Shown here: in pieces, positions 23,011 through 35,770 of the stretch
Layout: each line of letters begins with the position of its first letter
How positions within the stretch are numbered: the stretch's first letter is position 1
NCBI GenBank assembly: GCA_015179045.1
Contig: WHUZ01000059.1
Location: forward strand, 186,001 to 250,000
Direction of reading: 5' to 3'
DNA: 64,000 nucleotides
Source: Kalaharituber pfeilii
Taxonomy: Eukaryota; Ascomycota; Pezizomycetes; Pezizales; Pezizaceae
Translations under genes and position numbers: made by a program
Notes under the pieces: generated by a model
Databases searched by the model: none
Told to the model about the DNA's origin: nothing
What the model saw: the letters and a program-made list of their open reading frames with translations, nothing else

Positions 23011-26000
23011 ATCTGAATTAAATGTGCCTTGACTAATTAGGGAAGTTTCTAGAACAGGGCGAACACAAGGGTAGGGTAATTTTTTTCAATTGTTTCAATT
23101 TATTAAGGTTGCCAAATTACCAAAGGCATGCAGAACTGCAAGAAATCGATTAGGTTAACCGACATCGGTTACTAGTCTGGTTTACGGATCTCTTACAGCA
23201 ATTCGTCCCTCACATCAGGAAATATGTCTGACTTGTAATAAGTGATTTTGTAGGCACGCCTTTCTCTCACTCGCCCGTTAAAACCCTTAATGCGGATAAC
23301 CACCTTGATAGAAGGATCGCTGGAAAGCAACTTTGCAACTACAACCCCCTCCCCGTCTGGGAGGCTGAAAGCTCTCAGCTTGTTGAAATTTTTCATCTGA
23401 TTTTTCACTCCAAGATACTAAGATCATCAGTTTTCCCTTGGAGTAAAGATTTGAGGATTCTTTCTCCTCTCACCTCGGTGGCGAACACATCAATCCGAAG
23501 TCAAGCGCCAAAATCTCATCATCCAGTTAATGACAATGGCAAAAAAGATGAGCAAGAAGCCGGAACCCCCCTCCATCGATCACAGAAGAAGAGGGGATGC
23601 CGGAAAGACATCCAAATGATAGGACAAACAACTGCACGCCAGAGGAATGGTGGAAGAAGATAGCATTGTGAAGGCAAAAGCGAGATAAAAAGATAAGACT
23701 TAGAAGATATAACGGTGGACCTTATTTGGCAAGCTAACTCTAGCAATCAGAGCAGTTACAGCAATTATTCGGAAAGAGTAGTGGTTACCATCAGAGTCTA
23801 GGCACTTTTTCCAAGTAGTAAAGGAATCCTTTGAATAGTTAAAAGAGAGGTGCAATCAAGAAAGAGGAAATATCAATTTGAGACCAACGTTACAGTTAGG
23901 CTTTTCTCAGCACACCCCATAATATTGCTGCAGAGACCAGACCAGAACCAGAGCTTATAGCAATACTTATGAGCTCCATCACAATAATACACAATATTAC
24001 TCCGAAGCTCATAGCATAATCGCTGCTCTGCAGATACAATCTCCGGAGGCGTGAGCGGTCTTCCCAATCCGTGATGACATCGAGATCCTCATGAAGGCAA
24101 CAAGAACACCCGTGAAGGAAACAGTTGGATAGAGAAGAAGTAACGAAGATGGCAGAATCGGTCCTGCCACCCCCTTTGTCACCCTTTGCCACCCTCTGCC
24201 ACCCTCTGCCAACCTCTTACACTCCTTCGCTATCACGATGGAGGAGAAAGTGACACGCTTTGATCGGGCCATTGTGATGCATGCAAAACTAGGGTAATAT
24301 CCGCAATTGGCTGAAATCTGGAATCACGGGGACGAGAAACGTTAGTGAGATTCGATGGCTGAGAAAGAAGGAGCTACTACTGGAGAGGGGGAAAAAGACC
24401 AGTTCCATTGTCATATACACCAAAAAGAAGTAGATAGCCAGAGGCCGGCAAGAACACGGTTAGGAGAAAGTGGCATGGTTCGTGTTTGTACGAGTGGGAT
24501 AGCAGTCATAGTTTCCCTGCTTGCTCCATTATACATGTATTAGTAGGACAGGCGCTGGCGTGATGTTGTTCCTGTTCTTGTTTATTTGAAAGTATCTGTA
24601 GCTCTCCAATAGCAGTCGCCACCCCATTCCATCAGAAGTTCGCTCCTCCCATCCGACATTTGCAATATTATCTACTGGTCAGCCTCGAACCCTGCTACGC
24701 TGCTCCACGAGTAATGGGTGGCACTAGCTGGAACCGCCTAGCTATGGGAAAACTGATGGGTGCTTGGCAAGTTATATAGCTAAAGAATACTTTAGCTCGG
24801 TTGGTATGGGACAGAGAATCTCAATTACTCTTCACCAGACTTCTGTCCTATTCCCTGTCGACATCCACACTGCATCCACTGCATATGTATAATTCGCTAG
24901 GCTTGCCTCATCCCCAAGTAGGTGCTTTAGGACCTAGTAAGCATGCCGGCCATGAGCCTATGCTGGGGCAGGGATTAGAGTTATTGTTCCGTTCAGGTAG
25001 TCCAGGTTCCACATACAATCGATATGTCAACTGTGGGGAACCAGAATAGGTAAGTGCTGCCTTGCAGAGTCCTGCAATGACTTCACAACTCTCCTATTTT
25101 TAACAAATGAGAGGTGGTATGATTCATATTTTATTGTATACATACACGGCCATTCGGTATACAGTTCTCACATTATTCAACGAAAACAAGTCCCGCAAGT
25201 TTCTGACTAGTGGGATAAAGTCTTTACATGCAACAGCCTGCTTGCCATAATTCGTGGTTGCACCCTGAGTAAGCATGGTGCAGCAGCCAGCTTACCCCCA
25301 TGCCCGCACACCTGCTATTGCATTGGCAGCAGTGATTCGTATCCTTCTGCATCCCATCCTACTTACAAACAGCAAAATTCTGACCGGCTTGTTGCTATAG
25401 AACCCATTGTTGGTTGCATATTGTTGCGGTGAATGATCCACATTGCAGATCAGTGGTCAGGTCCTTCACAATCATTGCGCTGTGATACTATATTTTGAAT
25501 ACAGTAATTTACTACTCCTCCTCTAGTCGCGTACCCGCCCTCCCTCGGATAGAACACTCCGATCCCTATATTTAGAGTAGACAGGTTAATTTCGTATCCA
25601 TCACTCAAATAGAGCGCCCTGGCAATTTATTCGAAATACAGTGTGTAGGCAAAAGTCTTCGGGACCATGCAGTATAAGGAAAAGCCTTTACCATGTACTC
25701 GTGCGGTACCGTACGCAGTGGAATAGAAGTCACAAGATACTAATGCCTTACGTTTGCATAATTTTAACCTTTTTTTAACCCCACTCTACATCGACCACAA
25801 TGCTCGTAACGTAACAGCCATGGATCACTATATCCCGATGACACGCAGTCATACAGAGGAATGCTCAACCTATCGAGGCAAGAACACATTACTAAAATGG
25901 GGACGCTGCATGCGAGATTGCAGGGTAGAGCAGTTGGCACGGATTCCGAACCACAAAGATGCTACAGTACATACACGTATGACCGTCAGGTGTAGTAGGA

Positions 26001-26395
26001 GTGCATTCGTATGCACCGGTCCTGATCCATGCAAACATTCACGTTCGGAGATTCAACGAGGGACCTGACAATAAGTAATAGCATCTTCGGTCTTTGCTAA
26101 TATTAATTATAAAAATAGTTTTACAAGATGCCAACGATTACAAATGTTTAACGAAGACAAGGAATGATAGAGCAAAAAGTAAAGAATTAAAAGCTGTCGT
26201 AGAGCCTGAAGGCAATGTAACAAAGTAATGTTAGGTATTGTTAGCAAATGACTCGGTGGTGGTCGGCTTGTTAACGTCCGATCCCTCACATTCTTGAGCG
26301 CCACTTGGGGAAGATGGGATAATTACAACCTTGAGGCTCATCTGGCAGGCGAAACTGAAAATTTATATAATTTGGTCCCAATTCCCTTGAGATAA
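23011..26395. other. Intergenic with unrecognised short frames
   Basis: A - strand frame at 23,193-23,408 encodes a plausible 71-residue basic peptide (FNKLRAFSLPDGEGVVVAKL at its start). Another - strand frame at 23,896-24,192 ends in a hydrophobic segment (FGVILCIIVMELISIAISS). A 10 bp repeat (CCACCCTCTG, x3) lies at about 24,178-24,212. I see no splice pattern or paralog that would support a gene. Confidence 0.3.
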
Positions 26396-26399
26396 GAAC

Positions 26400-26520
26400 A
26401 TGTCCCTGGGAACGGGGACAGAGCCATGCCATCTTGTCCTCTTCCTCTTACTATTAGGGCTTGCTTCATCTTCTGCTTCCTCGCCAGGCGCAGAGCTTAT
26501 GCCTTTTCCTCCCGTAGAAA
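26400..26520 (+). promoter_or_regulatory. Conserved leader upstream of zinc-finger copy 3
   Basis: This matches the leaders of copies 1 and 2 (CCTGGGAACGGGGACAGAG, CTTGCTTCATCTTCTGC, CGCCAG, TATGCCTTTT). Here a frame runs through it and encodes a hydrophobic stretch (LVLFLLLLGLASSSASS), but the other copies do not keep that frame. Confidence 0.35.
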
Positions 26521-26653
26521 AATTGTTGAACCCAGATTCGCCGCCGAAAACTTTCTGGCTTGAGCTCATACTCTGGAGCCTAGTAAGCCCCGGAGGCAGC
26601 GGACTCGAACCACTCGGAAGGCTAAGTGAAACTTTGCCATTTGCTGTTATCGG

Positions 26654-27669
26654 ATGCATCCACATTGGACCACTTCAATGAATGGGCTCCGTCAAAACAT
26701 TTCACCCTTCCAACCCTACTATCAATGCTCCAACTTTCTCCCGCCGCCTTTCTTGGCAACAACCCGGCATGCAAAGTTCAGCACATGCACACTTCCGGAT
26801 TGCCGATATTGCCATCTCGATAATGCTGATAACATTTTCCTGCGTAACGACACTGGTAACTTGGCTATTAACGATACTCCGCCTGATGCACACCATGTTA
26901 AGCCTCAAGGCACCACTAGTACTGGTTCTGGCCTTGGTGTGCTGGCAACCCGAGGGGATTTTCAGTATGTGTTCGTGTTGATTCTTCTATTATTCTGAAA
27001 ATCAATGTCATTCTGCAAATTAATTTGAGTGACACCTGTGCTGACAACTATATCAGGCAATCAATACACCACCGAACAAGCATGAACTATAACAGGATTC
27101 TTGAATCACCAGGACAATATGAGACGGACCTCGCGATCCAGGAGCGACAGCCTAACCAAGCCTATCGTCATGGCCCCAGATTCGAATCAATGCATATTCC
27201 GAGTTTCTCCCCTGTAGGCACCTATTTCTATGCGTCAAGCCTAGACTCGCTCCAGAATTATATGCTCCCAACGGCGCCTTATATTGAGGTACCATTTCAA
27301 GAAGATCAAGGATCAAGTACGGTGAAGATAAACGCTCCTTCAAGGGAACAATGCATAATCCTCTCAGACTCACACCCAGCACCAGCAGAACAGCACCAGG
27401 AAAGACAACCCCAATCTCACCGAAAAGATAGCTGGTTCAAATGTCGCTTTAAATCCTGTCGTAACAGGAATGCTGAACGATCTGATAATTTTCGCAATCA
27501 CCTGAAAATGAACCATGCAAAGGAATTGCGCAATGGCCTGAAAGTTGAGCCTGACAAAATACCCAGTGGGATGAGATTGACCAAAATCATCAACTCTTTT
27601 AAACGAGGTGATGCGAGGCTTTGGAGAGTACCTCCTCCAAGGAAAGCGGTCTCTTGTCCAAGAAATTAG
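26654..27669 (+). CDS. C2H2 zinc-finger family protein, copy 3 (2 exons, 5' end uncertain)
   Basis: Supported exons are 26654-26964 and 27057-27669 (307 residues). The intron begins GTATGT, has GCTGACAA in place of the usual CTAAC, and ends CAG. Only one copy of the variable module is present. The finger (Cys233, Cys238, His252, His257; core RNAERSDNFRNHL) and the following helix LTKIINSFK are almost identical to copy 2. The 5' end is doubtful. Upstream DNA resembles the coiled-coil exon of copy 5: a DSPPK match lies at about 26,533 and HFNEWAP at about 26,669. However, the HFNEWAP frame is offset by one base from the frame used here. Either there is a frameshift and this copy is a decaying gene, or splicing differs. 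Confidence 0.55.
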
Positions 27670-28840
27670 TCAGGGGACCAACAAGGCTAAGTTGTGGGTT
27701 TCTTTTTTCTTTTCCTTTTTTCCCCTTATAAAAAAAAAAGGGTCGTGATAGCTGCGACGAAGACGGATTCTTGGATTTGCGGTACTTGAGAAATTCCTGG
27801 GTGCGATTGAAAGCGATAAATTGGAAGGGACCACTGGCGCTGGTAGAACAGGCACTTCCGGAATGTAACGGATACTGATATACATGGCACGGGACATCTT
27901 GTTATAGCTGTTTGCAATTACAAGGATCAGATAACAACAGTGGTATCAGATTTGCATTTGATCTTTTTTCGTGCTCCAGCACCACGTGCTTCTGGCATCA
28001 CGGGCATGTATCTTATAACTTACGCTCTTATTTTGAATACCTACTCACAATCTCACTGAACTATTACACATTGCACTGCTTCTGCATATGACAGTTGAGA
28101 GATACTATGCGCTTGGCGGAGTGATTGTGCCATGTGATGTGCAACACTAGAATTCAAGGGATAATTGCAGGTGCTGAACTCGAGTAAAGCGACAACAGAT
28201 TCGGACAGGATGTATGGCCATGGTATCCGGGAGGTGATTCATCCAGCGAGATGCTACATCATCAAGACCAACTAGCTACTCTTACAATTATTGTTAAAAA
28301 ACAATGGTATCCTGCAGAGCTGCCGATTATGCGGGCACGAGAAAACCACGTACGTAAAGTGGAAGCCACTGGTAATTATGAGCTCAAAGTGGCGAAGTTC
28401 TACGTTACCAGGTTTACGAAACTCAGGTCACCATGGTTGCTTTCTAGTGGTAAACCTTAATAAAGCTTCTTCTGACTGCAACTGCTTGGCATTGCATGTA
28501 TGAAGCGCCCACCGCAAACTAGTCGTTGGTCGATCAGGAGAGATGCAGAATTTGCGGGGGAAAAAAAAATATGATGGGCACTGGTGAACTAATTCTTGTA
28601 AACTTGTTCAATATTTTTGATTCTTGTTTTGCAATTGGCCCCAGGTTTGAATGCGCAAAGGTTCGTTCGCACTTCACGTATACTTTAAATAGCCGAAAAC
28701 TTCGCAAATCCAGCTAGGGTGCTTAGCAGGGTCTTCAAACCAGAAGTATGAGAAATTAGAGAAGCTGACTATTCAGAATTTTTGTATCACAAGTTCACCA
28801 TATAAGAAAGTATCCTAAGGGTCAACAGCAAGATTCGTGA
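27670..28840. other. 3' flank of copy 3
   Basis: It contains family 3' flank blocks (CTTGTTATAG, CACATTGCACTGCTTCTGCA, GGCGGAGTGATTGTG) and, at 28,445-28,497, the AAACCTTAATAAAGCTTCTT block shared with 5,974 and 19,437. No gene is recognised. Confidence 0.45.
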
Positions 28841-28849
28841 GTATTCACC

Positions 28850-29560
28850 CAAATGCTCATGAATATAAGGGGTCCCATTTGCAAAGTATTCAGGGAGTTA
28901 CGATTGCAATATCTTGTGAGGTGATAGATTTAGTCAGCGCAATTGAGAAAAAGTCCAAATTTGTTGTGACGACACTGATGGGCCCTGACAATTTCATCAT
29001 AGAGCTTGGGGATTTCGATGGGGTATGTAAGGTGGTTTTGAGACTGGAAATGTATAGGCCTTTGTCATCTGCTATTCTGCTTTAAGAGCAATGGGAAGTG
29101 GAATCATACTGTAGTCTGCTTCATATTCAGCACTCATCATTGTTTTTTCTAATTTTGTCAGAGCTGGTAGTACTCGCCCCTGTTCTCTCTATGCTCCCAT
29201 AGATAATTTCGATCCTCTCAACGAAATCAAATCTTTCATGGAAGGTTCTCGCATGGGCGCATGCATGGGTTCAGTGATATATTAGTGCATTGGTACTGGG
29301 GCTGCTGTGCTGTTCTTAGATTATGCGGGCTGCATGCGGGTGATACTGGAGCTCCAGACTTGTAGTGCGGGCTACTAAACATGGTAACTTGCGACGACAT
29401 ATGTACTCATATATATACAACCTTTTAGTAAGTTCTACCTTACCACACGGGTGTACTGGGATATTATCCCTGGCCCATTTAGTGTGAACGATTAACGAAT
29501 TTGCCCCATTAGTAAAGCTTTTTTCCCCCCAAGGCAAAGTCCCCGACACCAACGTCAAGG
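28850..29560 (-). pseudogene. Relic, inverted paralog of the frame at 40,188-40,640
   Basis: Read on the - strand it encodes RRKLPCLVARTTSLEL, then FHERFDFVERIEIIYG, then HFQSQNHLTYPIEIPKLYDE in different frames with stops between. The same series (MKLPSLVSNGRSLEL, LERLDFVNRKEIYG, HFHSQSHPTYLIEVPK) is in a single open frame at 40,188-40,640 on the + strand. The family is unknown to me. Confidence 0.5.
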
Positions 29561-31249
29561 GGGAAAAGTGGAAGAAAGAACCTTACATTCGTGGCGAAAA
29601 GCAGGCTGTTTATAGTCCTCAATTAGTATCTCATAGAGGATAGAAATAGAGCTTGTAAATAGAAACTTTAAATTTGTGGTACATAGCTTACGAACAGAGG
29701 CGGTGATTGATTGCCGGATGGCGGGAGTTGAAGCGTGGTTTGTGAGAGCGAACTCCAAGCGAGAAAGGGAAAGTTCGCTCATTCTTCATCTGTCAAGCCT
29801 GAGTACCCAAAATTTTGGTGGTGACTTCGTCGGATGTTCACCCAGAGGATGCATCCTAAAAATATGGTATTTTGGGGGGTTATTCAAAGTAGGCTAAAAT
29901 ACATATTCATATTCAAAAAAAAGAACACACTTCTAATTTGAATACCACTTATAATATATTCACTAGGCCTCCTAGTCTTATCTCCTCCTGGACTACTTAA
30001 GTCGACGTCATTAAAGGGGAGTTAGTATGAGAATACATACCCCCTAGGTCTCTAAACTTCAGAGATATCATTGACAGATACTCTGCAGTTCCACGTTCAC
30101 TCCTCGATACCCTGATTTCCTTCAGATTATCTACCTTATCAACAGAGGGGAGAAAAAGAGGTATATTCGATAAGCAGGATTAAAGAATTGAAGGCATTTA
30201 TAACGTTATAATTATCAGCTACTGGTCCAAAGATGATGCATTGGATGGACAAATTTATTCAAGTGTGGCATGCATATGCATGGAAGCAAGTGCAGTTGTG
30301 TTACTACTATATAGATCACGGGTGTGGATTTCGAAAGGCGGCGGATGGGTGGGAAATTTAAGCGGAAGGGGTTAAGAGAGCTACATACGAATCAAAGAAA
30401 GCTACAGAACGCTGAAGCGGACCTTGCATATAAACCCCGAGCGAGATCTGTTCCCCAAATAGCAGCTGAGGAATAAGGCTACTGGATGGCTAGGTGTTGT
30501 AAAAATAGAATAGCATCATTTGATCCTGTATCTTTTTCCCCTGTTTGTTGATCATTACTCGCATGCTACCCAAGGGACTATTTCGAGAGCTATCTAGGTT
30601 TACAAAAGCTACCCACAAAGCTTAAGAAATTGACGGAAACTAAAAATAAAGACTACTGCGCTCGGCGCCTTTTACTGCGCAGCAGGGTAGACTACCTACT
30701 ACTGTATGTGTATATCATACCAGAACGGTAATTGAGAAGTTTTTTTTTCTCCTTTTTGTTGTTCGTTCGCTAAATATTGCCTTACTGGCTTAATTCTTCA
30801 CGTAATTTTAATCGGAATTGTTAGTATTTTATGTAGCAATGTAGCCTTGGAGCATTGTGGGAACTTTCTGGATTATGTACTTAGTTTATTGTGTGAGCAA
30901 CCACACTAGGAAGAGACTAGGAGCAGAGCAACCAGGCTAGGACTAGGAGCAGAGAGAAGCATCTTGATAATAAGTCAACATTTGTGCTCCAAATCCTTGT
31001 CTGTTTTATTCAGCGGTGAAGTGTTCCTCAGCACGAGACTAGATGTTTCATAACTTCGCCACTTGTATGGTGGGGCCTATGCCGTGTAACACCTGGGGCT
31101 CGTGTAACGTTCAAGGTAGTCTGCATATTCAGGGATCCGGAGCAGAGGCAGGACTGATAAGTGATCGGCTTCAGTAGCTGCGACCGCACCTAACCTAGGC
31201 CTTTGGCTACAATAACCCAGCTACGCACAATATTAAGGGAGTCGCCAGA
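29561..31249. other. Intergenic, no gene seen
   Basis: A short match to 39,380-39,420 (CTCTATGAGAT.TTGA, TATAAAC.GCCTGC) lies at about 29,605-29,650 in inverted orientation and extends the inverted duplication. A degenerate direct repeat (ACTAGGAGCAGAG) is at about 30,917-30,955. Nothing else is recognised. Confidence 0.35.
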
Positions 31250-33150
31250 CTTCGCCCTTGGTACGCTCGATTACCCAACCGCTACTCAGCACCATCGATA
31301 TCCTCGACACCTGGTCAATGCACCGCTCGCTCGGAAATGACGCCCCCTGGTGGTAGCTACGCTTCAACATCCAGCAGGACTGCCTGGAAGCTTTCAAGCG
31401 GGAGCTGTTCACGTCAAAAAATCTATACACAGGGCGACACCGGGCGCTGGGACGGTTGATCGACTACCTTCCATAGACGGCATGCCGATCTACCGTGCGT
31501 CTGTTGCGAAATCTTTGGAGTATGCGCCGGACCGTGAGCGATCTGAAGTCGGCGTCCTACCGACGCCGCCACCGCCAGTCTAAAGCCGGACATTGACGGC
31601 ACGACTAGCGTGGACTTGCTATTGTCGGAAGGTGCGGCTGCAGCGACGGGGCAGCAGCGCGCAGTGGGCTGGGTGCGCAAGCTGGTGCCGGCTCTGGTGG
31701 ACAAGCAGGGAATACTAATTAAGAGGTTTATGATGGAGGACTTCCAAATGCATGCGCTGTTGGAGAGCGTGTGCTGGCAACTGCCGAATTGTGAGAGACA
31801 ATAAAGCTGCAGAGAATGACGGCGATGAGGACACTGGACTGCTAAAGAGCGTGGGGGGATGCAAGTTGCATCAAGTGCCAAACACTTCGAGCGGAGTCGC
31901 ATTTGCTTGCGCCGGGGACTGCGGGTGGGTGAGATGGCCTCCCGGCTGCAAATCTCCACGCGTGGCTTCCCGCCGACGGAGATCAGTGAATTGAAGTGAA
32001 CACGTTTTCATCGGCAGCTGCAGCTGAGCCGCTGCTCTAGGGCACTGCGCTTTGCTGAGCTGAGAGGATAGGGTCGTGGAAGAATCGACCGGAAGGGCAA
32101 TCGGCTGGACCTCCTCTGCTCACGATCATGCGCGATTCATCGCCCAGCGTTTCTCCACGCCCCGGAAGTTACGATGGTGATCTTAACTGCAATGCGTCAT
32201 GAGGGACAAGTATTTTGTCTTACGCATTTCCTTCCTGTTCCACAGCGGGTGCCGCTACCCCCAAGGTGTCGCCACCAATAACGATGACTTCCCTTGCAAC
32301 CATCCTCGCTTTTGTACGCAGCATTCCCTGCCGCTATCTCGCTTACTCCCGCCGCCCCACACTGAAAGTACGCTTGCGCGTTGCTCGACACCTTGCGATG
32401 TCTTTCACACGATTCCATTTACAACTGGGTACACAAGATCATTTATTCGCTCAGTACTCGAGTACTCTTCGTCATCGATGCTTCCAGCAGCACGCAACAA
32501 AACTACAACGGCGTCGACCTCCTGCGCCCTGCACCCTACATCAACAACGTCTCTAAGACCTGCCTCTAGACCGTCTCGGGTCAGTGCAACCGTGAGTACA
32601 GGTCTGTAGCCCAAAGCGCTCGTGACACCGACTTATCCTATGCCCATCCTACGTGGTGAGGCGACAAAAGCATTCCATTCGAGAAGTTTGATGTCCATGC
32701 GCTCGGAGTGATGTTGCCTGAGATGGGGCCTGGATGCGTGCGGATAGGCTTGCTGGAGTAGCCCAGGTGAGCGGTGTGGGAGATAATCCACAGGGGGTAG
32801 GATAGAAGGTGAAAAGTAGGTTGGTAATGCATGCGAGGAGATTGGGGTCCTATCGTGGTGAGGCTACAGAGGGATGTGTTTGAGGGGAGTGGTTAGGGTG
32901 AGAAGCGAAGGGAGTTTCGAAGGGGGGGGGGGATGAGAAGGGGCAGGTGGTTGGGGGGAGGAGGAGGCAGGTGAGCCCGGAGAAAAAGGAGATGGCGGAG
33001 GTGCAAGGGGTGGAAGGCTCTATAGAGGGTCTGATAGGGGTTCTGGAACCGTTGGTGGGGGAACAGCGCGAGAGTGAGGTGGCCTAGGAGAAGGGAGCGT
33101 AGCTTGGTTAGGCCAAGTGATTTGCTTATTGTTTTGGGGAAAGGCAATTG
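31250..33150 (+). pseudogene. Paralogous segment B: relic of an unrecognised gene
   Basis: Counterpart of segment A at 21.7-23.0 kb. The 64-codon frame at 31,610-31,804 reads MDLLLSEGAAAATGQQRAVG and then WVRKLVPALVDKQG, corresponding to the WVRKLVV region of A. Further on are NWVHKIIY, VLFVIDASSSTQQN and KKEMAEVQGVEG. The frames are interrupted and no domain is recognised. Pairwise comparison suggests + strand coding in the ancestor. Confidence 0.45.
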
Positions 33151-33662
33151 TATAGAATACTCTAAGCAGATATATATATATAATGGATGGTATGCCTACT
33201 GAATGAGCAGCAATAATTATAACACCTGATGCATGTTAACGTCGACAGGGGATATGTTATAAAAGTCTATTAATAAAGAGCACGGAATCTCTTTCTTTTT
33301 CCAACACTTTCGGAAGCTATCAAATACAACATTGAAAATGTTTTCTTTTTGTCAAAACCTCTTCCGAAACGGCACACATGCCTGTAGAGTGGAAGAACAC
33401 CAAGGATATAATGCTACTTCCCGAAGGGAAGCTAATGCTTAAACGTAGCTACTGTAGGAAAAAGTTGCATAGATATGTAGATGACAAAGCACTGCTTATG
33501 TATTGCATAATATTCCCCATGTTCCAAAATATTATTTTCCGTGGCAATATTGTATTTACTTTCCTCTCCTTTTCTATATCTGCTAAGTTCACATCGTCCC
33601 AATTCTCCCTCATAAAAATTCTCACATTCATTGGAACTCACTTGTTTCTGCCCTAAGAACTG
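33151..33662. other. Intergenic, no gene seen
   Basis: An (AT)n tract lies at about 33,170-33,182. A 92-codon frame at 33,378-33,656 has no recognisable domain. Its YVDD is isolated and is not in a reverse-transcriptase context. Confidence 0.35.
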
Positions 33663-33671
33663 AGCATGAAG

Positions 33672-33706
33672 TGTTCTCGTGCCCAGACTCTCTTGGCACG
33701 AGAACA
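33672..33706. mobile_element. 35-bp perfect foldback with 9-bp direct repeats
   Basis: Two perfect 12 bp inverted arms, TGTTCTCGTGCC (33672-33683) and its complement (33695-33706), enclose an 11 nt loop. The hairpin fits exactly between two copies of AGCATGAAG (33663-33671 and 33707-33715). The arrangement is what a tiny transposed foldback with a 9 bp target duplication would leave. Confidence 0.7.
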
Positions 33707-33715
33707 AGCATGAAG

Positions 33716-34681
33716 AATAAATTTTTATGTTTTTCTGTTTATACGAATATTGGGTGCCTTCCGCTGGATCTATGTAAAATTCAAACCAGATTTTACCAGG
33801 GTACAGTACATTTCCACTATGAAGCTACGCAATACTGGTAGGACCCCGACATGAGCAAATAATAAATTTAGAAAACTTTTTTGTGATGCAGACAATTACA
33901 TCTTAAATGCAGAAATCATGAGCTAAGGAACAAGCAGCCAATCTCACCACAAAGACAACATGAGCTTTCAAGCACCAAAAGATAGCACTAGGTCTCAAGA
34001 AACAGCAGTCAAGTTCTGCCGGCAAGCACTAAGTAACAGTCAGGTATCAATGTATCTAACAACCGAAAGAGTAGAGGAGGCTGGACTTTCGGGGTGAAGA
34101 ATTTTTGCTGGAGGATAAGAATGCATTACTGGATATTACATATGCAAGCATGAATAGGTGCAAATAATGCAAATACATAGTTGATATATTTGAATATCCT
34201 CTATATGGTGCAGTTATTATTAACTATGCTACTTCAGCAGTAGTGTACTCTAACTAACTGCTTTTGTAATTTATTGTTTATTGTTTATTGTTTATTCAAC
34301 TGAATATTTTGAAAGAGGGGGGTACCCCTCTTTTTAAAGTATGTTTTCGATGACTTTACAGAACAATAAAATAGGGATACGGACCCCGATTTTATTCCAC
34401 AGCAGGGGTTTCAATTTCACATAAACTCTTAGCGGAAGGCAGCCATTCATATGCCAGAAATATGTATTGTACATACATTAGTTATTGTCAATAAATGTGG
34501 AGTCTGGCATGTATTTAATTCTGGGGCAGTGAAAATGCTGATTCCCGAGCGACCCGAGCCTCCCAGGATATCCCCACAATTCCGGAGAGGACCAGAACGC
34601 TCTGGAGTGGACTGAATTATCGAGCAGACAAGAACAAAGATGCAGCTTGCGAAGGTCTTGGTGCTAGCGCAGTGCTACTAG
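33716..34681. other. Intergenic with one strong hairpin
   Basis: No gene is recognised. At about 34,313-34,334 AAAGAGGGG and CCCCTCTTT form a 9 bp stem with a 4 nt loop, preceded by three TTTATTG repeats (about 34,272-34,296). Confidence 0.4.
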
Positions 34682-35164
34682 TGGTAGTAGTACATTGTAT
34701 CATAGGTTACGCATATTGCATAAATTTAGAGCCAAATCGCAACTTTGTAGAGTACTGTACTTATACTCGTATGTGGCACGTCTAAGTGGAAAGCGCCGAC
34801 TGACTGGGTTAATAAGAGCAGAGGAACTAGCTGGCGATATCCTGGCCAGAGACTGTTTCTACAGAACGCCAGTGGATTTTACCCTGCTTGTTGTGTTGGC
34901 GGTGCTGAAGAAACCTGACGAGAAGATGAAGAAGCATGACTAGAGGGATGTTACGGTCTTGATGAACGTTTGCTATTGAAGCACTAAGTGCGATTTTGCA
35001 CTTAAACATGCCACACACGGGTATTTGGGCAGGCATAGGATTTTGTCTCGGTCACCAAAGAGAGTGGTACATACTAGTAGAGTACATGAGTTGCCGCTTT
35101 CCACTTAAACATGCCATACTGGAGTACAACAAAGACCTAGGCTTAACCTACAATGTAGTAGTAC
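34682..35164. mobile_element. About 480-bp inverted-repeat element
   Basis: The left arm (34,682-34,800: GGTAGTAGTACATTGT, ATAGGTTACGC, TAAGTGGAAAGCG) is matched in inverse orientation by the right arm (35,093-35,164: CGCTTTCCACTTA, TTAACCTACAATGTAGTAGTACC). The arms are imperfect with small gaps. A third copy of ACTTAAACATGCCA sits at about 35,000. It is a probable nonautonomous TIR element. I found no clear target duplication. Confidence 0.6.
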
Positions 35165-35770
35165 CTTGCGTCACCTGAGATTATTCATTGCACAAACCAA
35201 GCTACTACTAGAAACATCGATCCATGAAACCATGCCTAGCTGCATTACCACATCCCCTGAAATCTACACAGTGAGCCATTCCTGGTTGTCTAAACTTTGC
35301 CTACAACATCGTCAACGACTCGTGCAGAGATTTCGTAAACTAAACCGAAGCCAGCTTAATCTGAACTTGTAAGTTTTACTAGTGATATTTGTTTCTCCAC
35401 TGGCAGCCGATTTTGCTAGGTTTCAGGAGCGGCACCGGCGCCTGTAGACTTGTTATGAGGGCACGGCCGCTCCTAGGGCGGTCTTGACAGCATTTGGCGC
35501 TCGGTAACTTTCATCGATGGGATAGCCAGGATGGCTTCGATGGGGACAGCTAAGTTTATGTGCGTTATAATACATTCCTCAGGCTTTGATGCCAGGTGCG
35601 ATGATTGAGCTGGAACACTGAAGGACACACAAAGTGCTATTTCTTCGGGGGTGTTATGTCATCCCACCTGTTGTAGAGCAAATTTATTCAAGTTTAAATC
35701 CACTTGACGTAATATGTTATTTCGAGTCATCATTATCTTTTAACTGTTTATTATCTCGTTTGTAATTATT
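35165..35770. other. Intergenic, no gene seen
   Basis: Unique-looking sequence without a convincing coding region, repeat or splice pattern. Confidence 0.3.

Noticed and set aside
26590..26630. GGTTCGAGTCC-like T-loop of a tRNA on the - strand
   Set aside because: No matching T-stem, anticodon arm or acceptor stem could be folded around it.
30840..31100. Possible solo LTR (TGTAGC start, TTTATTCAGCGG region)
   Set aside because: No second copy, no target-site duplication and no primer-binding site could be identified.
33378..33656. YVDD motif suggesting a reverse transcriptase
   Set aside because: The motif is isolated in a 92-codon frame without any other polymerase motif before or after it.
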